Part shown: piece after piece, positions 24,425 through 33,321 of the stretch | Numbering within the stretch: position 1 is the first letter of the stretch | How the letters are laid out: every line of letters starts with the position of its first letter | Assembly (NCBI RefSeq): GCF_017742235.1 | Contig: NZ_JAGHKQ010000001.1 | Coordinates: 1 to 64,000, forward strand | Direction of reading: 5' to 3' | Source of the DNA: Bacillus sp. 165 | GTDB lineage: Bacteria; Bacillota; Bacilli; Bacillales; Bacillaceae_G | DNA length: 64,000 bases | Notes under the pieces: model-generated | Told to the model about the DNA's origin: nothing | The model's database searches: none | Seen by the model: only the letters and a program-made list of their open reading frames with translations | Translations under genes and position numbers: made by a program

Positions 24425-25000
24425 TTATCTTTTTTGATTCTTTAAAAACCCTTCTAGTCGCACCTTCACTGTAGGCCACTCATCCCTTAAAATACTGAAT
24501 ACTACAGAATCACGAACATAATTATGTGCCACGATGCGGTCTTTTCGCAATACTCCTTCTTTTAATGCACCGAGACGCGCAATTGCTTTTTGAGATCGAA
24601 TATTTCTGCTATCTGTTTTAAATTGCACACGAATCATATCCAGCTCTTCAAAACAATGCTGCAGCAGCAAATACTTACATTCCGTATTGACACGGCTTCT
24701 CCAAACTGAAGGTGTGTACCATGTCCAACCAATTTCGGCATTCTTATTCTCCTTAGAAATATTCAAAAGTCTTGTGCTCCCAATAATACTGTTCGTTTCC
24801 AAATCCTTTACCACAAAAGGAAACTCTGCCCCCTGCTCTTTTGCGGCAAGCGCGTTTTTTACAACGCTCCCCATATCCTCATATGTTTTTACTCTTATAG
24901 ACATATACTCCCAAATCTCAGCATACCTCCCTGCCTCAAACAACTCTGCGGTCTGCTTGCTCTCCATTGGCAGCAACACAACTCGTTTTCCTTGCAGCAT
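24425..25000 (-). CDS. GNAT-family N-acetyltransferase (RimJ/RimL-like)
   Basis: The 191-residue protein has the RimJ/RimL pattern: opening GKRVVLLPME, central IGSTRLLNIS and NAEIGWTWYTPSVWRS, then MIRVQFKTDSRNIRSQKAIARLGALKEGVLRK. In the family such enzymes acetylate N-terminal residues of ribosomal proteins or small molecules. Here the substrate is unknown. RBS AAGGAAGGGGA. It is monocistronic with a strong terminator. Confidence 0.9.
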   Translation of the reverse strand: MLQGKRVVLLPMESKQTAELFEAGRYAEIWEYMSIRVKTYEDMGSVVKNALAAKEQGAEFPFVVKDLETNSIIGSTRLLNISKENKNAEIGWTWYTPSVWRSRVNTECKYLLLQHCFEELDMIRVQFKTDSRNIRSQKAIARLGALKEGVLRKDRIVAHNYVRDSVVFSILRDEWPTVKVRLEGFLKNQKR

Positions 25001-25173
25001 ACAATCGTCCCCTTCCTTTTATAATACGACGAATCAAATTACTGCCCTACTTTCAAGATTTTATTTAGGACATCCCTTCACAGCACCGCTTTATTTTTTA
25101 TATTTTTATAGAAAAATGAGATAAGAAATGATAGTGTAGTAAACAGCTATATTGTTACTAAAAGGAGCCTGCA

Positions 25174-25953
25174 ATGCTATTTTATAAAACATATGGGAGT
25201 AAAACAAAACCGCCAGTCGTATTGGTGCACGGCTTAGGCGGCAATTGCAACATTTTCTGCAACCAACTGCGTCAATATGCAAAGCATTTTTATGTAATTG
25301 CGATTGACCTGCCGGGACATGGACAATCTCCAAAAATCGCAAAGACAGAGTCTTTTTCTTTTGAAAAAGCAGCCCGTTCAGTAATTGATGTGCTGGATGA
25401 ATTAAAAATTAAGAAAGCGGTCTTTGTTGGCGTATCGCTCGGTACGGTTATTATCCACAGTGTTCTCACGCTCTCACCTGAACGAGTGGAAAAGGCTGTG
25501 CTCGCTGGTGCCATCACAAGCCATAACATAAAAACAAAGGTGCTGAATTATACTGGCATTGCTTTAAAACGAGTTATGCCCTATATGTGGCTGTATCGGT
25601 TAGGAGCTTATATTATCATGCCAAGACGGGGCCACGCTGCTTCACGGACAATTTTTATTGAAGAAGCGAAAAAGCTGGGCTACTCTCAGTTTATCCGCTG
25701 GTTCTCCATTTTGGGGCATTCGGATACGATCTATCCCAAAATGAATGACAACGCGATTCCAAAACTGTATATACTCGGAGAAGAAGATCATGTACTGCTG
25801 CGCGCTGTGAAGAAGGATATTCAAAAAGACAAAAGTGCCTGCTATCACGTTCTAGCAAACTCAGGTCATTTATGCAACATTGACCAAGCCCAGCTATTTA
25901 ATGAAATCTCCATCGATTTCATTACAAGCCGCTCGGTGTCAGCAGTCTCTTAA
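25174..25953 (+). CDS. Alpha/beta-fold hydrolase
   Basis: The 259-residue hydrolase shows the oxyanion motif VHGLGG near residue 19, nucleophile elbow VGVSLGT (Ser), acid in LGEEDHVL (Asp) and His in NSGHLCNID. A lid of about 60 residues (TKVLNYTGIALKRVMPYMW...) lies between strands 6 and 7. It could be an esterase, haloperoxidase-like or C-C hydrolase. No context defines the substrate. The RBS AAAGGAGCC lies before the ATG. A strong terminator follows. Confidence 0.88.
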   Translation: MLFYKTYGSKTKPPVVLVHGLGGNCNIFCNQLRQYAKHFYVIAIDLPGHGQSPKIAKTESFSFEKAARSVIDVLDELKIKKAVFVGVSLGTVIIHSVLTLSPERVEKAVLAGAITSHNIKTKVLNYTGIALKRVMPYMWLYRLGAYIIMPRRGHAASRTIFIEEAKKLGYSQFIRWFSILGHSDTIYPKMNDNAIPKLYILGEEDHVLLRAVKKDIQKDKSACYHVLANSGHLCNIDQAQLFNEISIDFITSRSVSAVS

Positions 25954-25967
25954 TATGACAATCCTGT

Positions 25968-25998
25968 AAAAAAGAGCACATTATCCGTGCTCTTTTTT
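25968..25998 (+). terminator. Terminator of alpha/beta hydrolase gene
   Basis: AAAAAAGAGCAC pairs with GTGCTCTTTTTT around a 7-nt loop. Confidence 0.88.
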
Positions 25999-26035
25999 AT
26001 AGTTACCGATAACAAACTCCTCAGAAAAATCCAGC

Positions 26036-26105
26036 TTTTTTGTACTGACTCCCTAATTATTTGCACCACTTCACTACTTTTTTGCACCGATTCGCCAATA
26101 CTGCA
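26036..26105. repeat. Short three-unit 21-22-bp degenerate repeat
   Basis: Units of the form TTTGCACC.ATTC.C.A.TA follow each other three times (TTTTGTACTGACTCCC, TTTGCACCACTTCACTAC, TTTGCACCGATTCGCCAA). The period matches the larger array near 18.3 kb, but the core sequence differs. Confidence 0.45.
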
Positions 26106-26134
26106 AAACAGAGGAACATTCCTCTATTTTGTCA

Positions 26135-26803
26135 TTATATAGTACACAACTGTTTGTAACGCCAGCGTCCGTCTATGTAAGCATCCTCTTCCTGCACTTT
26201 AAATTGCACGGGAAATGAAAAAATTGGGCCGTCATATACAAAGCTATGATATTCTCCATTTTCACCACATACGTCCACTTTTGGGGGAAGGGCTTCAAAA
26301 AACTCTTGTGTTAATAAGCGTCCTAAAAAAGAATCAGAGAGCTGGGCTGTATCTACACAAACAGTCATAGCCTTATAGCCAAGGGATACAAGGCTTTCCG
26401 CCAGCTCTTTACTATTTTCCTTCCAAAGAGGCAATATAAGTGAAAAGCCGTGACGTGCGAATAACTCCTCCTTATACTCCTTCACATCCTCTAAAAACAA
26501 ATCCCCATAAGCAATTTTCGTAATACCTTCTTGCTTTAACTGCGTCATAAGCTCACCGTATTTCTCTTCAAATTCTGCAGCGGTGAAGGATGACATCACC
26601 ATTTTACGAAGAGGAATACCGATAGATTGTGCTTGTAATTCCAGCAACGATGTATCAACCTTATGACTCGTTGTTTTTTGATCGGCATCTGTTACAGTTG
26701 TGATAAGACAAGCAATCTCGTATTGATTTTCTTCCATTAAACGATGCAGCATCATAACAGAATCCTTGCCTCCGCTAAATGCCACTGCTATTTTTTCTTT
26801 CAT
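26135..26803 (-). CDS. Dph6-like ATP-pyrophosphatase (diphthine-ammonia ligase family)
   Basis: The start is ATG 26803 (MKEKIAVAFSGGKDS) behind AGGGAGA; the frame opens earlier with no RBS. The product of 222 residues has the PP-loop SGGKDSVMMLHRL and the DUF71 pattern YGDLFLEDVKEYKEELF and NGEYHSFVYDGP. Eukaryotic Dph6 amidates diphthine on EF-2. Bacteria lack diphthamide, so their homologs must adenylate some other substrate, which is unknown. A small hairpin (AGAGGAA/TTCCTCT) lies after the stop. Confidence 0.87.
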   Translation of the reverse strand: MKEKIAVAFSGGKDSVMMLHRLMEENQYEIACLITTVTDADQKTTSHKVDTSLLELQAQSIGIPLRKMVMSSFTAAEFEEKYGELMTQLKQEGITKIAYGDLFLEDVKEYKEELFARHGFSLILPLWKENSKELAESLVSLGYKAMTVCVDTAQLSDSFLGRLLTQEFFEALPPKVDVCGENGEYHSFVYDGPIFSFPVQFKVQEEDAYIDGRWRYKQLCTI

Positions 26804-26943
26804 TCTTTTATTCTCCCTAACTCTTTTTTCTGAATATTGTATCATGTTGTGACCAAAAACACATACATTCTGCCATGAAAAGCATTTCATCTCTTATCAA
26901 TATGGCAGCTAGCTTCTATGTAAATTACTAAACTTTATATTCT

Positions 26944-27126
26944 TCACGTTTTAATACACAGCTCTCTTATAAATGCACCGATTCCTATCGAACAGCCTAC
27001 AACTGAAAGTAACATTACAATTCTAAGGAACATATATGGAGAAAACACCACTTGTACACTTCCTGTGATAATTAATATTCCGAATACATTACACCCGGCA
27101 AGTAGTACGCTTTTCTTTTTTCTCAT
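26944..27126 (-). CDS. Small two-helix membrane protein, unknown
   Basis: The 60-residue protein opens MRKKKSVLLAG and has two hydrophobic helices (about 6-25 and 30-52). The strong RBS GAAGGAGG supports translation. It lies 21 bp downstream of the HPr-like gene and is probably cotranscribed with it. Family not recognised. Confidence 0.6.
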   Translation of the reverse strand: MRKKKSVLLAGCNVFGILIITGSVQVVFSPYMFLRIVMLLSVVGCSIGIGAFIRELCIKT

Positions 27127-27146
27127 ATTCTGCCTCCTTCTTCCCG

Positions 27147-27425
27147 CTACCTCCCGGCATCAATATATTTATCATGGTGCAACTGCTGCTTGATCGCCTG
27201 AATGGCTTCCTCCTCATCCATGCCGAACGTTCGAATCTCAACTTCTTCTCCCGGCTGCAGAGCTAAACTGCACAATCCAAGAATACTTTGCATATTAACA
27301 GTCCTTTTTTTTGTTTGCAGGATAATTTCCGATTCATACTGACTCGCAAGAGAAACAAGATAGTACATATAACGGAGCGAAAATTCTTTTTCAATTACGC
27401 AAGTAAAAATTCTTATACGTAACAC
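27147..27425 (-). CDS. HPr-fold protein lacking the PEP-phosphorylated histidine
   Basis: The 92-residue protein aligns with HPr along its length. The regulatory-serine region is conserved (KRTVNMQSILGLCSLAL; HPr has KSIMGVMSL), and PGEEVEIRTFGMDEEEAIQAI matches the last strand and helix. The active-site segment GIHARPA is replaced by EFSLRYM, so His15 is Ser and Arg17 is kept. It cannot be phosphorylated by Enzyme I at His15 but might be by HPr kinase at the equivalent of Ser46, like Crh. Start GTG 27425 has AAAAGGGG almost touching it, which is unusual. Confidence 0.75.
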   Translation of the reverse strand: MLRIRIFTCVIEKEFSLRYMYYLVSLASQYESEIILQTKKRTVNMQSILGLCSLALQPGEEVEIRTFGMDEEEAIQAIKQQLHHDKYIDAGR

Positions 27426-27594
27426 CCCTTTTCACGCTATATTATCCTATATCCCCGACTTAGCGGAGTTATTCCTCGTTTTTTGACAAAAAAACACGAC
27501 ATTTTTTTCCTTATTTCCATCGACTAACGAATAAAATCTATGTACAATAATAAGTAAGAATATTTAGAATATTTAATTCTCAAGAGGTGGTGAC

Positions 27595-28473
27595 ATGCTC
27601 TCCTTTTTGCAAACTGTATTAAAGTGCATTTTTACTGCGATTTTTATTATTTTGTTGGTCTCTATCATGCACCTTTGCTTTACTGAGGATACCCTCCTCT
27701 TACCTCCATGGGCTGTAGCAAAGGAATTTCTTACAATCGTTCACACTCTCACAGCTACTCGGGACATTACCTTCCCTGCTACACATTGGATACGAGAACC
27801 TTTTCTATTTTCCAATATTCATAATGTGAATATTGCGAGTCAATTCGACTCAGCTGATTCGCTTGTTCCCTTGTTTCCCTACATATGGAAGCCTTACTTC
27901 TATTCTTTTTCGTTTATTATCCTTTCACTTCTATTTGGATTTTTCCTCACGAGAATATGCTTATTTTTTCCGCTTTACAAATGTAAGACACTTATTTCCT
28001 TAATTGAGATGCCTCTTGCAGTCTTGATTCCCGGTATCCAATTTCTATTTATTTATTTTTTTATGACACTCCATAAAACATTAGAATGGATTCCTGAGAA
28101 AAATTATATTCTAGTCTTCCTTTGTTTGTCCGTCATCCCTGTTATTTCTCAATTAAAATATGCGTTAGAGGTGCGAAGGCAATATTCAGAATCTAGAAAA
28201 CAGCCTATTTCTTTGTTTTTTCAAAACATTTCTTCTTTTATTATGATAATGTGGTTTAGCCTGTTATGGCTAGAAGTATTATTGAATATGGACGGAATAA
28301 TGGCCTTTTCACTCCGATATTTGACCATTTCTCCGACCGTTACAACAATATCGCTGCTGTTAATCTCCCTTCCCGTATTTATATATACGATGCTGGAAGT
28401 CGTAACAATGCAAACACGCAAAAAACAAATCGATATCCCTATAGTTCTCAAGCAAATAGATATTACGCGGTAA
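27595..28473 (+). CDS. Polytopic membrane protein, ABC-permease-like
   Basis: The 292-residue protein has about six hydrophobic helices (near 8-28, 95-118, 125-150, 160-180, 205-228 and 240-262) with a long extracellular loop after the first helix. That layout and the central segment weakly resemble OppB/DppB peptide permeases, but the EAA motif is not evident and no ATPase or binding protein is next to it. I treat it as an uncertain permease-like protein. The RBS AGAGGTGGTG is strong. Confidence 0.55.
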   Translation: MLSFLQTVLKCIFTAIFIILLVSIMHLCFTEDTLLLPPWAVAKEFLTIVHTLTATRDITFPATHWIREPFLFSNIHNVNIASQFDSADSLVPLFPYIWKPYFYSFSFIILSLLFGFFLTRICLFFPLYKCKTLISLIEMPLAVLIPGIQFLFIYFFMTLHKTLEWIPEKNYILVFLCLSVIPVISQLKYALEVRRQYSESRKQPISLFFQNISSFIMIMWFSLLWLEVLLNMDGIMAFSLRYLTISPTVTTISLLLISLPVFIYTMLEVVTMQTRKKQIDIPIVLKQIDITR

Positions 28474-28713
28474 TAACACTTAACACGTATATTCTAATAC
28501 CGAGTCGAAGCCCTTTCTTCGGCTCTTTTTAGTACGGCAGAATGGAACAAGATACATGAAACTACATGAACTTTGTAAAAATATAACCAATCTGTTCCAT
28601 ATATTTTGACGATTGTCTTCCTGTCCCTTATTATGAAGAAAAATCGATTAGTGTGCATTTCCCCCTGCGTATCCTAGCAGTAAGAAGGCAGGCCCACATG
28701 CAGGATCAATCAT

Positions 28714-28758
28714 AAAGGAGGTGATTTCTTTATCTTTCGTACAATGAGAGATAAAGAA
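28714..28758 (+). promoter_or_regulatory. Shine-Dalgarno separated from start by a 10-bp hairpin
   Basis: AAAGGAGGTGA (28714-28724) is 33 bases before the ATG at 28758. Between them TTCTTTATCT (28726-28735) pairs with AGATAAAGAA (28749-28758), and the stem includes the A of the start codon. Folding would bring the RBS close to the start or hide it. A longer leader (28640-28713) is GC-richer and may be structured, but matches no riboswitch I know. Confidence 0.45.
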
Positions 28759-30080
28759 TGATCTTGAACTTACTTAACTTGTTGCTAGTAGGCATTCTTA
28801 TTTTAATCTCCGGTTTTTTTGTCGCTTCAGAATTCGCGGTTGTAAAAGTAAGAAAAAGCAGAATCGATCAATTAGCTAATGAAGGACACAAAAGCGCAAT
28901 TGCAGCACGAACAGTGATTTCCAATCTCGATGTGTATTTATCCGCTTGTCAGCTCGGCATCACAATTACATCCCTTGGTTTAGGGTGGCTCGGGGAACCG
29001 ACTGTGCAGCGTTTGTTGACACCGGTATTTGAAAAGCTGCATGTATCCGATACATTGTCCCATACACTTTCCTTTATCATTTCGTTTAGCTCGATTACCT
29101 TTTTACATGTAGTATTAGGAGAGCTTGTCCCAAAATCATTTGCCATCTTGAAAGCTGAGCAGATGACGCTGTTGTTCGGTAGACCTTTAATGATATTTTA
29201 CAAGGTGATGTTCCCATTTATCTGGATATTAAATACCTCCGCTTCATTTTTTACACGATTATTCGGTCTTGAGCCTGCGAGTGAGCATGAACTGGCTCAT
29301 TCAGAAGAAGAGCTTCGGCTTATTTTAAGTGAAAGCTACAAAAGCGGAGAAATTACGCAAGTAGAATATCGATATGTGAATAATATTTTTGAATTTGACG
29401 ACCGCCTTGCAAAAGAAATTATGGTCCCGCGCACAGAAATGGTTTGTCTATCCATTGATAATACAATGGAAGAAAACATTAATATTATTACAAAGGAACG
29501 ATATACCCGGTATCCGATAATAGGCAAAGACAAAGATGATATTTTAGGTATCGTAAATACAAAAGAAATCACTCATGATAAAATGAAAGGTATACATAAA
29601 CCGCTCGAGCAATACATACATCCTGCGCTAAGCGTGTTTGAAACTGTGCCGATTAAGCGTACACTTATTCATCTTCAGAAAAAACGCGCCCAAATGGCTA
29701 TCATTATGGATGAATATGGCGGTACAGCAGGATTGCTCACTATGGAAGATATCATAGAAGAAATCATCGGGGAAATCCAGGATGAATTTGATATTGATGA
29801 ATTGCCGATGATTGAAGAACGCAGTTCAAGGCTGACTATAGTCGACGGCAAAGTGCTTATCTCAGAAATAAATGATTTGTTTGGCTTGCATATCGATGAC
29901 AGCGATCTTGATACAATCGGGGGATGGTTTTTATCTCAAAGCATTAATGTAAATGTAGACAAGGGACACACCATCCAATATGCCGGCTATAACTTTCAAG
30001 CGCATGAGCTGGACGGCTATCAGATAAAACGAATTGCGATAAGCAAGATAGAAAAAGCATCAACTCAAGAGGGAGTGTAA
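28758..30080 (+). CDS. CorC/HlyC-family membrane transporter (CNNM-CBS-CorC)
   Basis: The 440-residue protein has an N-terminal CNNM/DUF21 membrane domain (about 1-200, four helices, LISGFFVASEFAVVKVRKSR opening). A CBS pair follows (about 215-335, with MVPRTEMVCLSID and DEYGGTAGLLTMEDIIEEI), then a CorC_HlyC domain at the C-terminus. The family exports Mg2+ or other divalent metals. The downstream DUF456 gene begins three bases after its stop. The 5' leader is unusual (see 28714). Confidence 0.92.
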   Translation: MILNLLNLLLVGILILISGFFVASEFAVVKVRKSRIDQLANEGHKSAIAARTVISNLDVYLSACQLGITITSLGLGWLGEPTVQRLLTPVFEKLHVSDTLSHTLSFIISFSSITFLHVVLGELVPKSFAILKAEQMTLLFGRPLMIFYKVMFPFIWILNTSASFFTRLFGLEPASEHELAHSEEELRLILSESYKSGEITQVEYRYVNNIFEFDDRLAKEIMVPRTEMVCLSIDNTMEENINIITKERYTRYPIIGKDKDDILGIVNTKEITHDKMKGIHKPLEQYIHPALSVFETVPIKRTLIHLQKKRAQMAIIMDEYGGTAGLLTMEDIIEEIIGEIQDEFDIDELPMIEERSSRLTIVDGKVLISEINDLFGLHIDDSDLDTIGGWFLSQSINVNVDKGHTIQYAGYNFQAHELDGYQIKRIAISKIEKASTQEGV

Positions 30081-30082
30081 TT

Positions 30083-30565
30083 GTGAGTATATTGTTTTGG
30101 ATTTTAATTATCACCTGCTTCATTCTTGCCTTTGTCGGGCTTGTGTATCCTGTAATACCAGGAGTACTCGTCCTTTGGGCGGGCTTTCTTATCTATCATT
30201 TCGGCATTAACAGTGAAGAACTGACGGCCTCGTTTTGGGTTATTCAAGCGTTGTTCACCATCTTTCTATTCGTTGTAGACTTTCTGGCAAACAGTTACTT
30301 TTTAAAAAAATACGGAAGCACAAAGTGGGGCGAGCGTGTCGGGGTTATTTCCATTCTTGTCGGATCCTTTATTATCCCTCCATTCGGATTATTGATCGTT
30401 CCATTTCTCTCCGTGTTAATAACTGAACTGTTGCAAAAAAAGACGGCAAAAGAAGCTGTTGGAGTAGCATTTGCCACTGTTATCAGCTTTTTAAGCAGTT
30501 CTGTCGCCAAAGCTATTATTCAAGTTTTAATGATTATTATCTTTGTGTTATATATCGCACTATAA
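30083..30565 (+). CDS. DUF456-family membrane protein
   Basis: The 160-residue protein has four or five hydrophobic helices with Gly/Pro-rich turns (GLVYPVIPGVLVLWAGFLIYHFG, FGLLIVPFLSVLITELLQKK), the DUF456 pattern. The start is GTG 30083 behind AGAGGGAG, inside the stop region of the transporter gene, so the two are coupled. The function is unknown. Confidence 0.8.
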   Translation: MSILFWILIITCFILAFVGLVYPVIPGVLVLWAGFLIYHFGINSEELTASFWVIQALFTIFLFVVDFLANSYFLKKYGSTKWGERVGVISILVGSFIIPPFGLLIVPFLSVLITELLQKKTAKEAVGVAFATVISFLSSSVAKAIIQVLMIIIFVLYIAL

Positions 30566-30645
30566 ACAATGGCTGCTTGCAAAATGTCGATAACGCTACA
30601 AGGTTGTTGCAAAACTTTAATCCATTCACCGAGCACAGGTACTTA

Positions 30646-30683
30646 AAAAGGAGCAGCTCCATAACAGGACTGCCCCTTTTTAC
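30646..30683. terminator. Terminator between convergent genes
   Basis: AAAAAGGAGCAG pairs with CTGCCCCTTTTT (one G-T pair). It serves the DUF456 gene on the plus strand and the DUF1259 gene on the minus strand. Confidence 0.75.
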
Positions 30684-30697
30684 ATAATGCAGTTATA

Positions 30698-31108
30698 TTA
30701 TATTGCCGGTTTCACGATTTGTTGGAATGCATACAAAACTTTTCTTGCAAAAGATAGCGGATTTTCTATCGAACTAAAACGCACGAAGACAAGTGGAGGA
30801 TTTACAAATAACCAATGATTGTGAAGAGAATTAACAAGAATTCCTTGTTGTTGCAGAGCAAGTGTGAATGGATATGCTTCATCATGGAGTAAAGCTGTTT
30901 CTCCTAAATTTAAAGCATATTCTTGTTGATCTAAACTTTCAAACGAAAACATAGCCCCTACAGCATGATTGGACAAAGTTGGTCTTCCTAAAATAGTAAC
31001 GTTTAGAGTACTCCTTTTTACTTCTACTGAACGTAAGCCATCGTGTAAGCTGTAATTCCCACCTAAAATATGCCCAAATTGCTCGCAAATGGAATGCATG
31101 TTAGGCAC
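30698..31108 (-). CDS. DUF1259-family protein
   Basis: The 136-residue protein carries the family signature in its C-terminal half: DEAYPFTLALQQQGILVNSLHNHWLFVNPPLVFVRF. SFARKVLYAF follows. The N-terminal half has GGNYSLHDGLRSVEV. It is one half of the usual LpqO/LppY-type duplicated domain, with no signal peptide. Its function is unknown. RBS AAGGAGCG precedes the ATG. Confidence 0.8.
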   Translation of the reverse strand: MPNMHSICEQFGHILGGNYSLHDGLRSVEVKRSTLNVTILGRPTLSNHAVGAMFSFESLDQQEYALNLGETALLHDEAYPFTLALQQQGILVNSLHNHWLFVNPPLVFVRFSSIENPLSFARKVLYAFQQIVKPAI

Positions 31109-31382
31109 AGCTCTCGCTCCTTTTTATATCTTAAGGTGTATTTAGTACACTGTATTACTCCCCTAACCTGTTTTATGCGGTTATACTCTGTTAAATTTTT
31201 ATGTTGATTTTTAATTTATAATAAGAAGCAGTGTTGAAGATGGCTTCTTTTGTCTTTTATAGAGCTTTAAGCCTAAATAACTAATTCTTTCTAATCTCTT
31301 CGTCCTAAAAATTAAATTTTTGTAATAATCCCCATATTCTAATGTTATAATTTACAGGAACATTAAACAAGGGGGATTATAG

Positions 31383-32387
31383 ATGAGTCGACAAGAAAAC
31401 ACTGCGCAAACCGTCATTGTTCAGAAAGAATCAAACGGTTCAGCGGTAACGGCACTAGTTTTAGGAATTATAGGAGTTGTAATAGGATTTATACCCTACA
31501 TAGGATGGTTGATGGCACCTGTTTGGTTATTAGCTATAATCTTTGGTGCTATAGGGATGAGAAAAAAATATAAAAGAGGGATGTCCCTAACAGGTCTCAT
31601 TTTAGGTATTTTAGGCGCTGTTTATAAAATAGGGTTCTGGATTGTTGCTGCTGGAGGTTTATTGGCTGCGTTATCAAGTACAGGTGATATGACTAGTGCA
31701 ACTAACAATGCAAACACATCATCTCATGAACAACAATCAGTAAGCACTATCCCATCAGTAAAAGGTGACAACATTGACTTAGCAAAATCAAAATTTGAGG
31801 AAAATGGTATTGAAGTTGATGAGATTGTAAAAATCGAAGATGAATCGATCCCGGAAGGTCAAGTAATTAAAACAGATCCAAAAGAAGGAACTGAAGTAAA
31901 AGCAGGTTCGAAGGTTGTGATTTACCAAAGCACAGGTGGTCCAGCTAAAAAATTAATACTTAAAGATATAGATACTGAAGAAGATGTTGATATCATTAAA
32001 GGAAGAAAAAAACAAATATTTGTATACGTTTATTTTGCTTATTCTGAGCCTAAACCAGATAACCCTCACGTAATGGATGAAATCAACAAAAATATTGATA
32101 CCTTTAAAAAAGCTGGAATAGAAGTAATAGGGATAATAGACCAAAGTACCTCTTATGAAAATAAACAGTTGATTAAGAGCAGAAATTGGCAGATACCTGT
32201 TTATCTGGATAAAGATGAAGTATATTTTAAGGAACACGATATATTCTTCACTCCAGACATTTCGGTAGAAGATGGAACAGGTAATATCATAACAGATGCT
32301 TTAAATGGCGATGATTTTTTCTTTGAAACTGTAAAAGCAGAAGATGTTGTAAATGAAATTTTAGACAAAGTAAAAATAAACAATTAA
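31383..32387 (+). CDS. DUF4190-like membrane protein with PASTA and thioredoxin-like domains
   Basis: The 334-residue protein starts with two or three hydrophobic helices of DUF4190 type (about 18-60 and 70-100, with SAVTALVLGIIGVVIGF and SLTGLILGILGAV). One PASTA domain follows (about 118-178, IPSVKGDNIDLAKSKFEENG, PEGQVIKTDPKEGTEV). A C-terminal alpha/beta domain of about 145 residues (KKQIFVYVYFAYSE, FKKAGIEVIGIIDQ, WQIPVYLDKD) looks like a redoxin fold without a CxxC. PASTA domains bind muropeptides outside the cell, so the C-terminal domain is probably external. The RBS is AAGGGGGA. Confidence 0.7.
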   Translation: MSRQENTAQTVIVQKESNGSAVTALVLGIIGVVIGFIPYIGWLMAPVWLLAIIFGAIGMRKKYKRGMSLTGLILGILGAVYKIGFWIVAAGGLLAALSSTGDMTSATNNANTSSHEQQSVSTIPSVKGDNIDLAKSKFEENGIEVDEIVKIEDESIPEGQVIKTDPKEGTEVKAGSKVVIYQSTGGPAKKLILKDIDTEEDVDIIKGRKKQIFVYVYFAYSEPKPDNPHVMDEINKNIDTFKKAGIEVIGIIDQSTSYENKQLIKSRNWQIPVYLDKDEVYFKEHDIFFTPDISVEDGTGNIITDALNGDDFFFETVKAEDVVNEILDKVKINN

Positions 32388-32483
32388 TTCATAAATTGAA
32401 AAGACACCATTTACACATAGAGTTTCTCTCTTATTACAATGGAATATCAACAATAAAGTTTAACATAGTTAAAAAATAAAAAC

Positions 32484-32521
32484 AAAATCACCCTGTACCA
32501 TTTGAGATACAGGGTGATTTT
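32484..32521. terminator. Bidirectional terminator
   Basis: AAAATCACCCTGTA and its exact complement flank a 10-nt loop between the convergent genes ending at 32387 and 32551. Confidence 0.85.
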
Positions 32522-32550
32522 CGTCGTGATTGATACCATTCTTGCCTTTC

Positions 32551-33171
32551 CTAATACGCAATGCCGACCCGGTGCTGCTCAAACTCCTCTGTAAACAGCT
32601 GGTTATATGTAAAGTGAGCCGTATCCCCTACATTGATTTTTGTTCCTCTATCAGGAAGCATATCCTTTTCTGTACGATATTCATATGTTGCCTCTCCATC
32701 AATTAAATGTGTCGGACACACAACAGTCCAGTTTAACCCGCTGTCACGAAGCTGCTCGTACGCCTTCAAATGATCTTCAGCTGCCACAGTTGATTTTCTT
32801 CTCGATTCACTAGACTGAAAACGATAGACAGCAGGGGCAGATCTCGCTTGTAAAATGCCTGCTGTTCCCACTGTAACAATTCGTGAAATGTGGTGCTGAT
32901 TCATTGCTTGAATAATATGAGGCATGCTTTCAGACAACACCTTCTCTCCATCCGTCCCAAGCGTACTAATAACAACATCCGCACCGGCAGCCGCAGCGAT
33001 TATGTCCTCAGCATGCAGTACATTCCCCTCCAGCACTCGCAGTTTTTCATGCTCCTGCTGCAGCTTTTCTCTTTCTCGAACAAGTACAGTCAAATGGTGC
33101 ATATCTTGAAGCACAAACTTCATAATATGCTGCCCTGTTCTCCCCGTAGCTCCTAATAAACAAATATTCAT
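32551..33171 (-). CDS. NAD(P)H-binding Rossmann protein (NmrA/atypical SDR)
   Basis: The 206-residue protein opens with MNICLLGATGRTGQHIM (Rossmann GxxGxxG), then TVLVRE, GNVLHAEDI, VVISTLGT, ISRIVTVGTAG and GLNWTVVCPTHLIDG. This is the NmrA-like/YwnB branch of short-chain dehydrogenases, used as NADPH sensors or flavin reductases. The substrate is not visible. The RBS AGGAGAGTAGAGG precedes the ATG. Confidence 0.85.
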   Translation of the reverse strand: MNICLLGATGRTGQHIMKFVLQDMHHLTVLVREREKLQQEHEKLRVLEGNVLHAEDIIAAAAGADVVISTLGTDGEKVLSESMPHIIQAMNQHHISRIVTVGTAGILQARSAPAVYRFQSSESRRKSTVAAEDHLKAYEQLRDSGLNWTVVCPTHLIDGEATYEYRTEKDMLPDRGTKINVGDTAHFTYNQLFTEEFEQHRVGIAY

Positions 33172-33252
33172 CCTCTACTCTCCTTTTTATAGTCTTATTA
33201 CTATTGTTCACATTTTTAGAAAAACCGGCAATTTCTTTGCTTACAAGATGCA

Positions 33253-33278
33253 AAAAACCTTCCAATTGTATTGGAAGG
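33253..33278 (-). terminator. Terminator of the lipoprotein gene
   Basis: ACCTTCCAAT and ATTGGAAGGT form the stem, with six T following on the minus strand. Confidence 0.8.
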
Positions 33279-33321
33279 TCCCTTATTATGCGGAATACTT
33301 GTTGGCACAGGCGCCAAATGT

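Noticed and set aside
28640-28713. Mg2+ (M-box) or Mn2+ (yybP-ykoY) riboswitch before the CorC gene
   Set aside because: None of the conserved core motifs of either class was found by eye.
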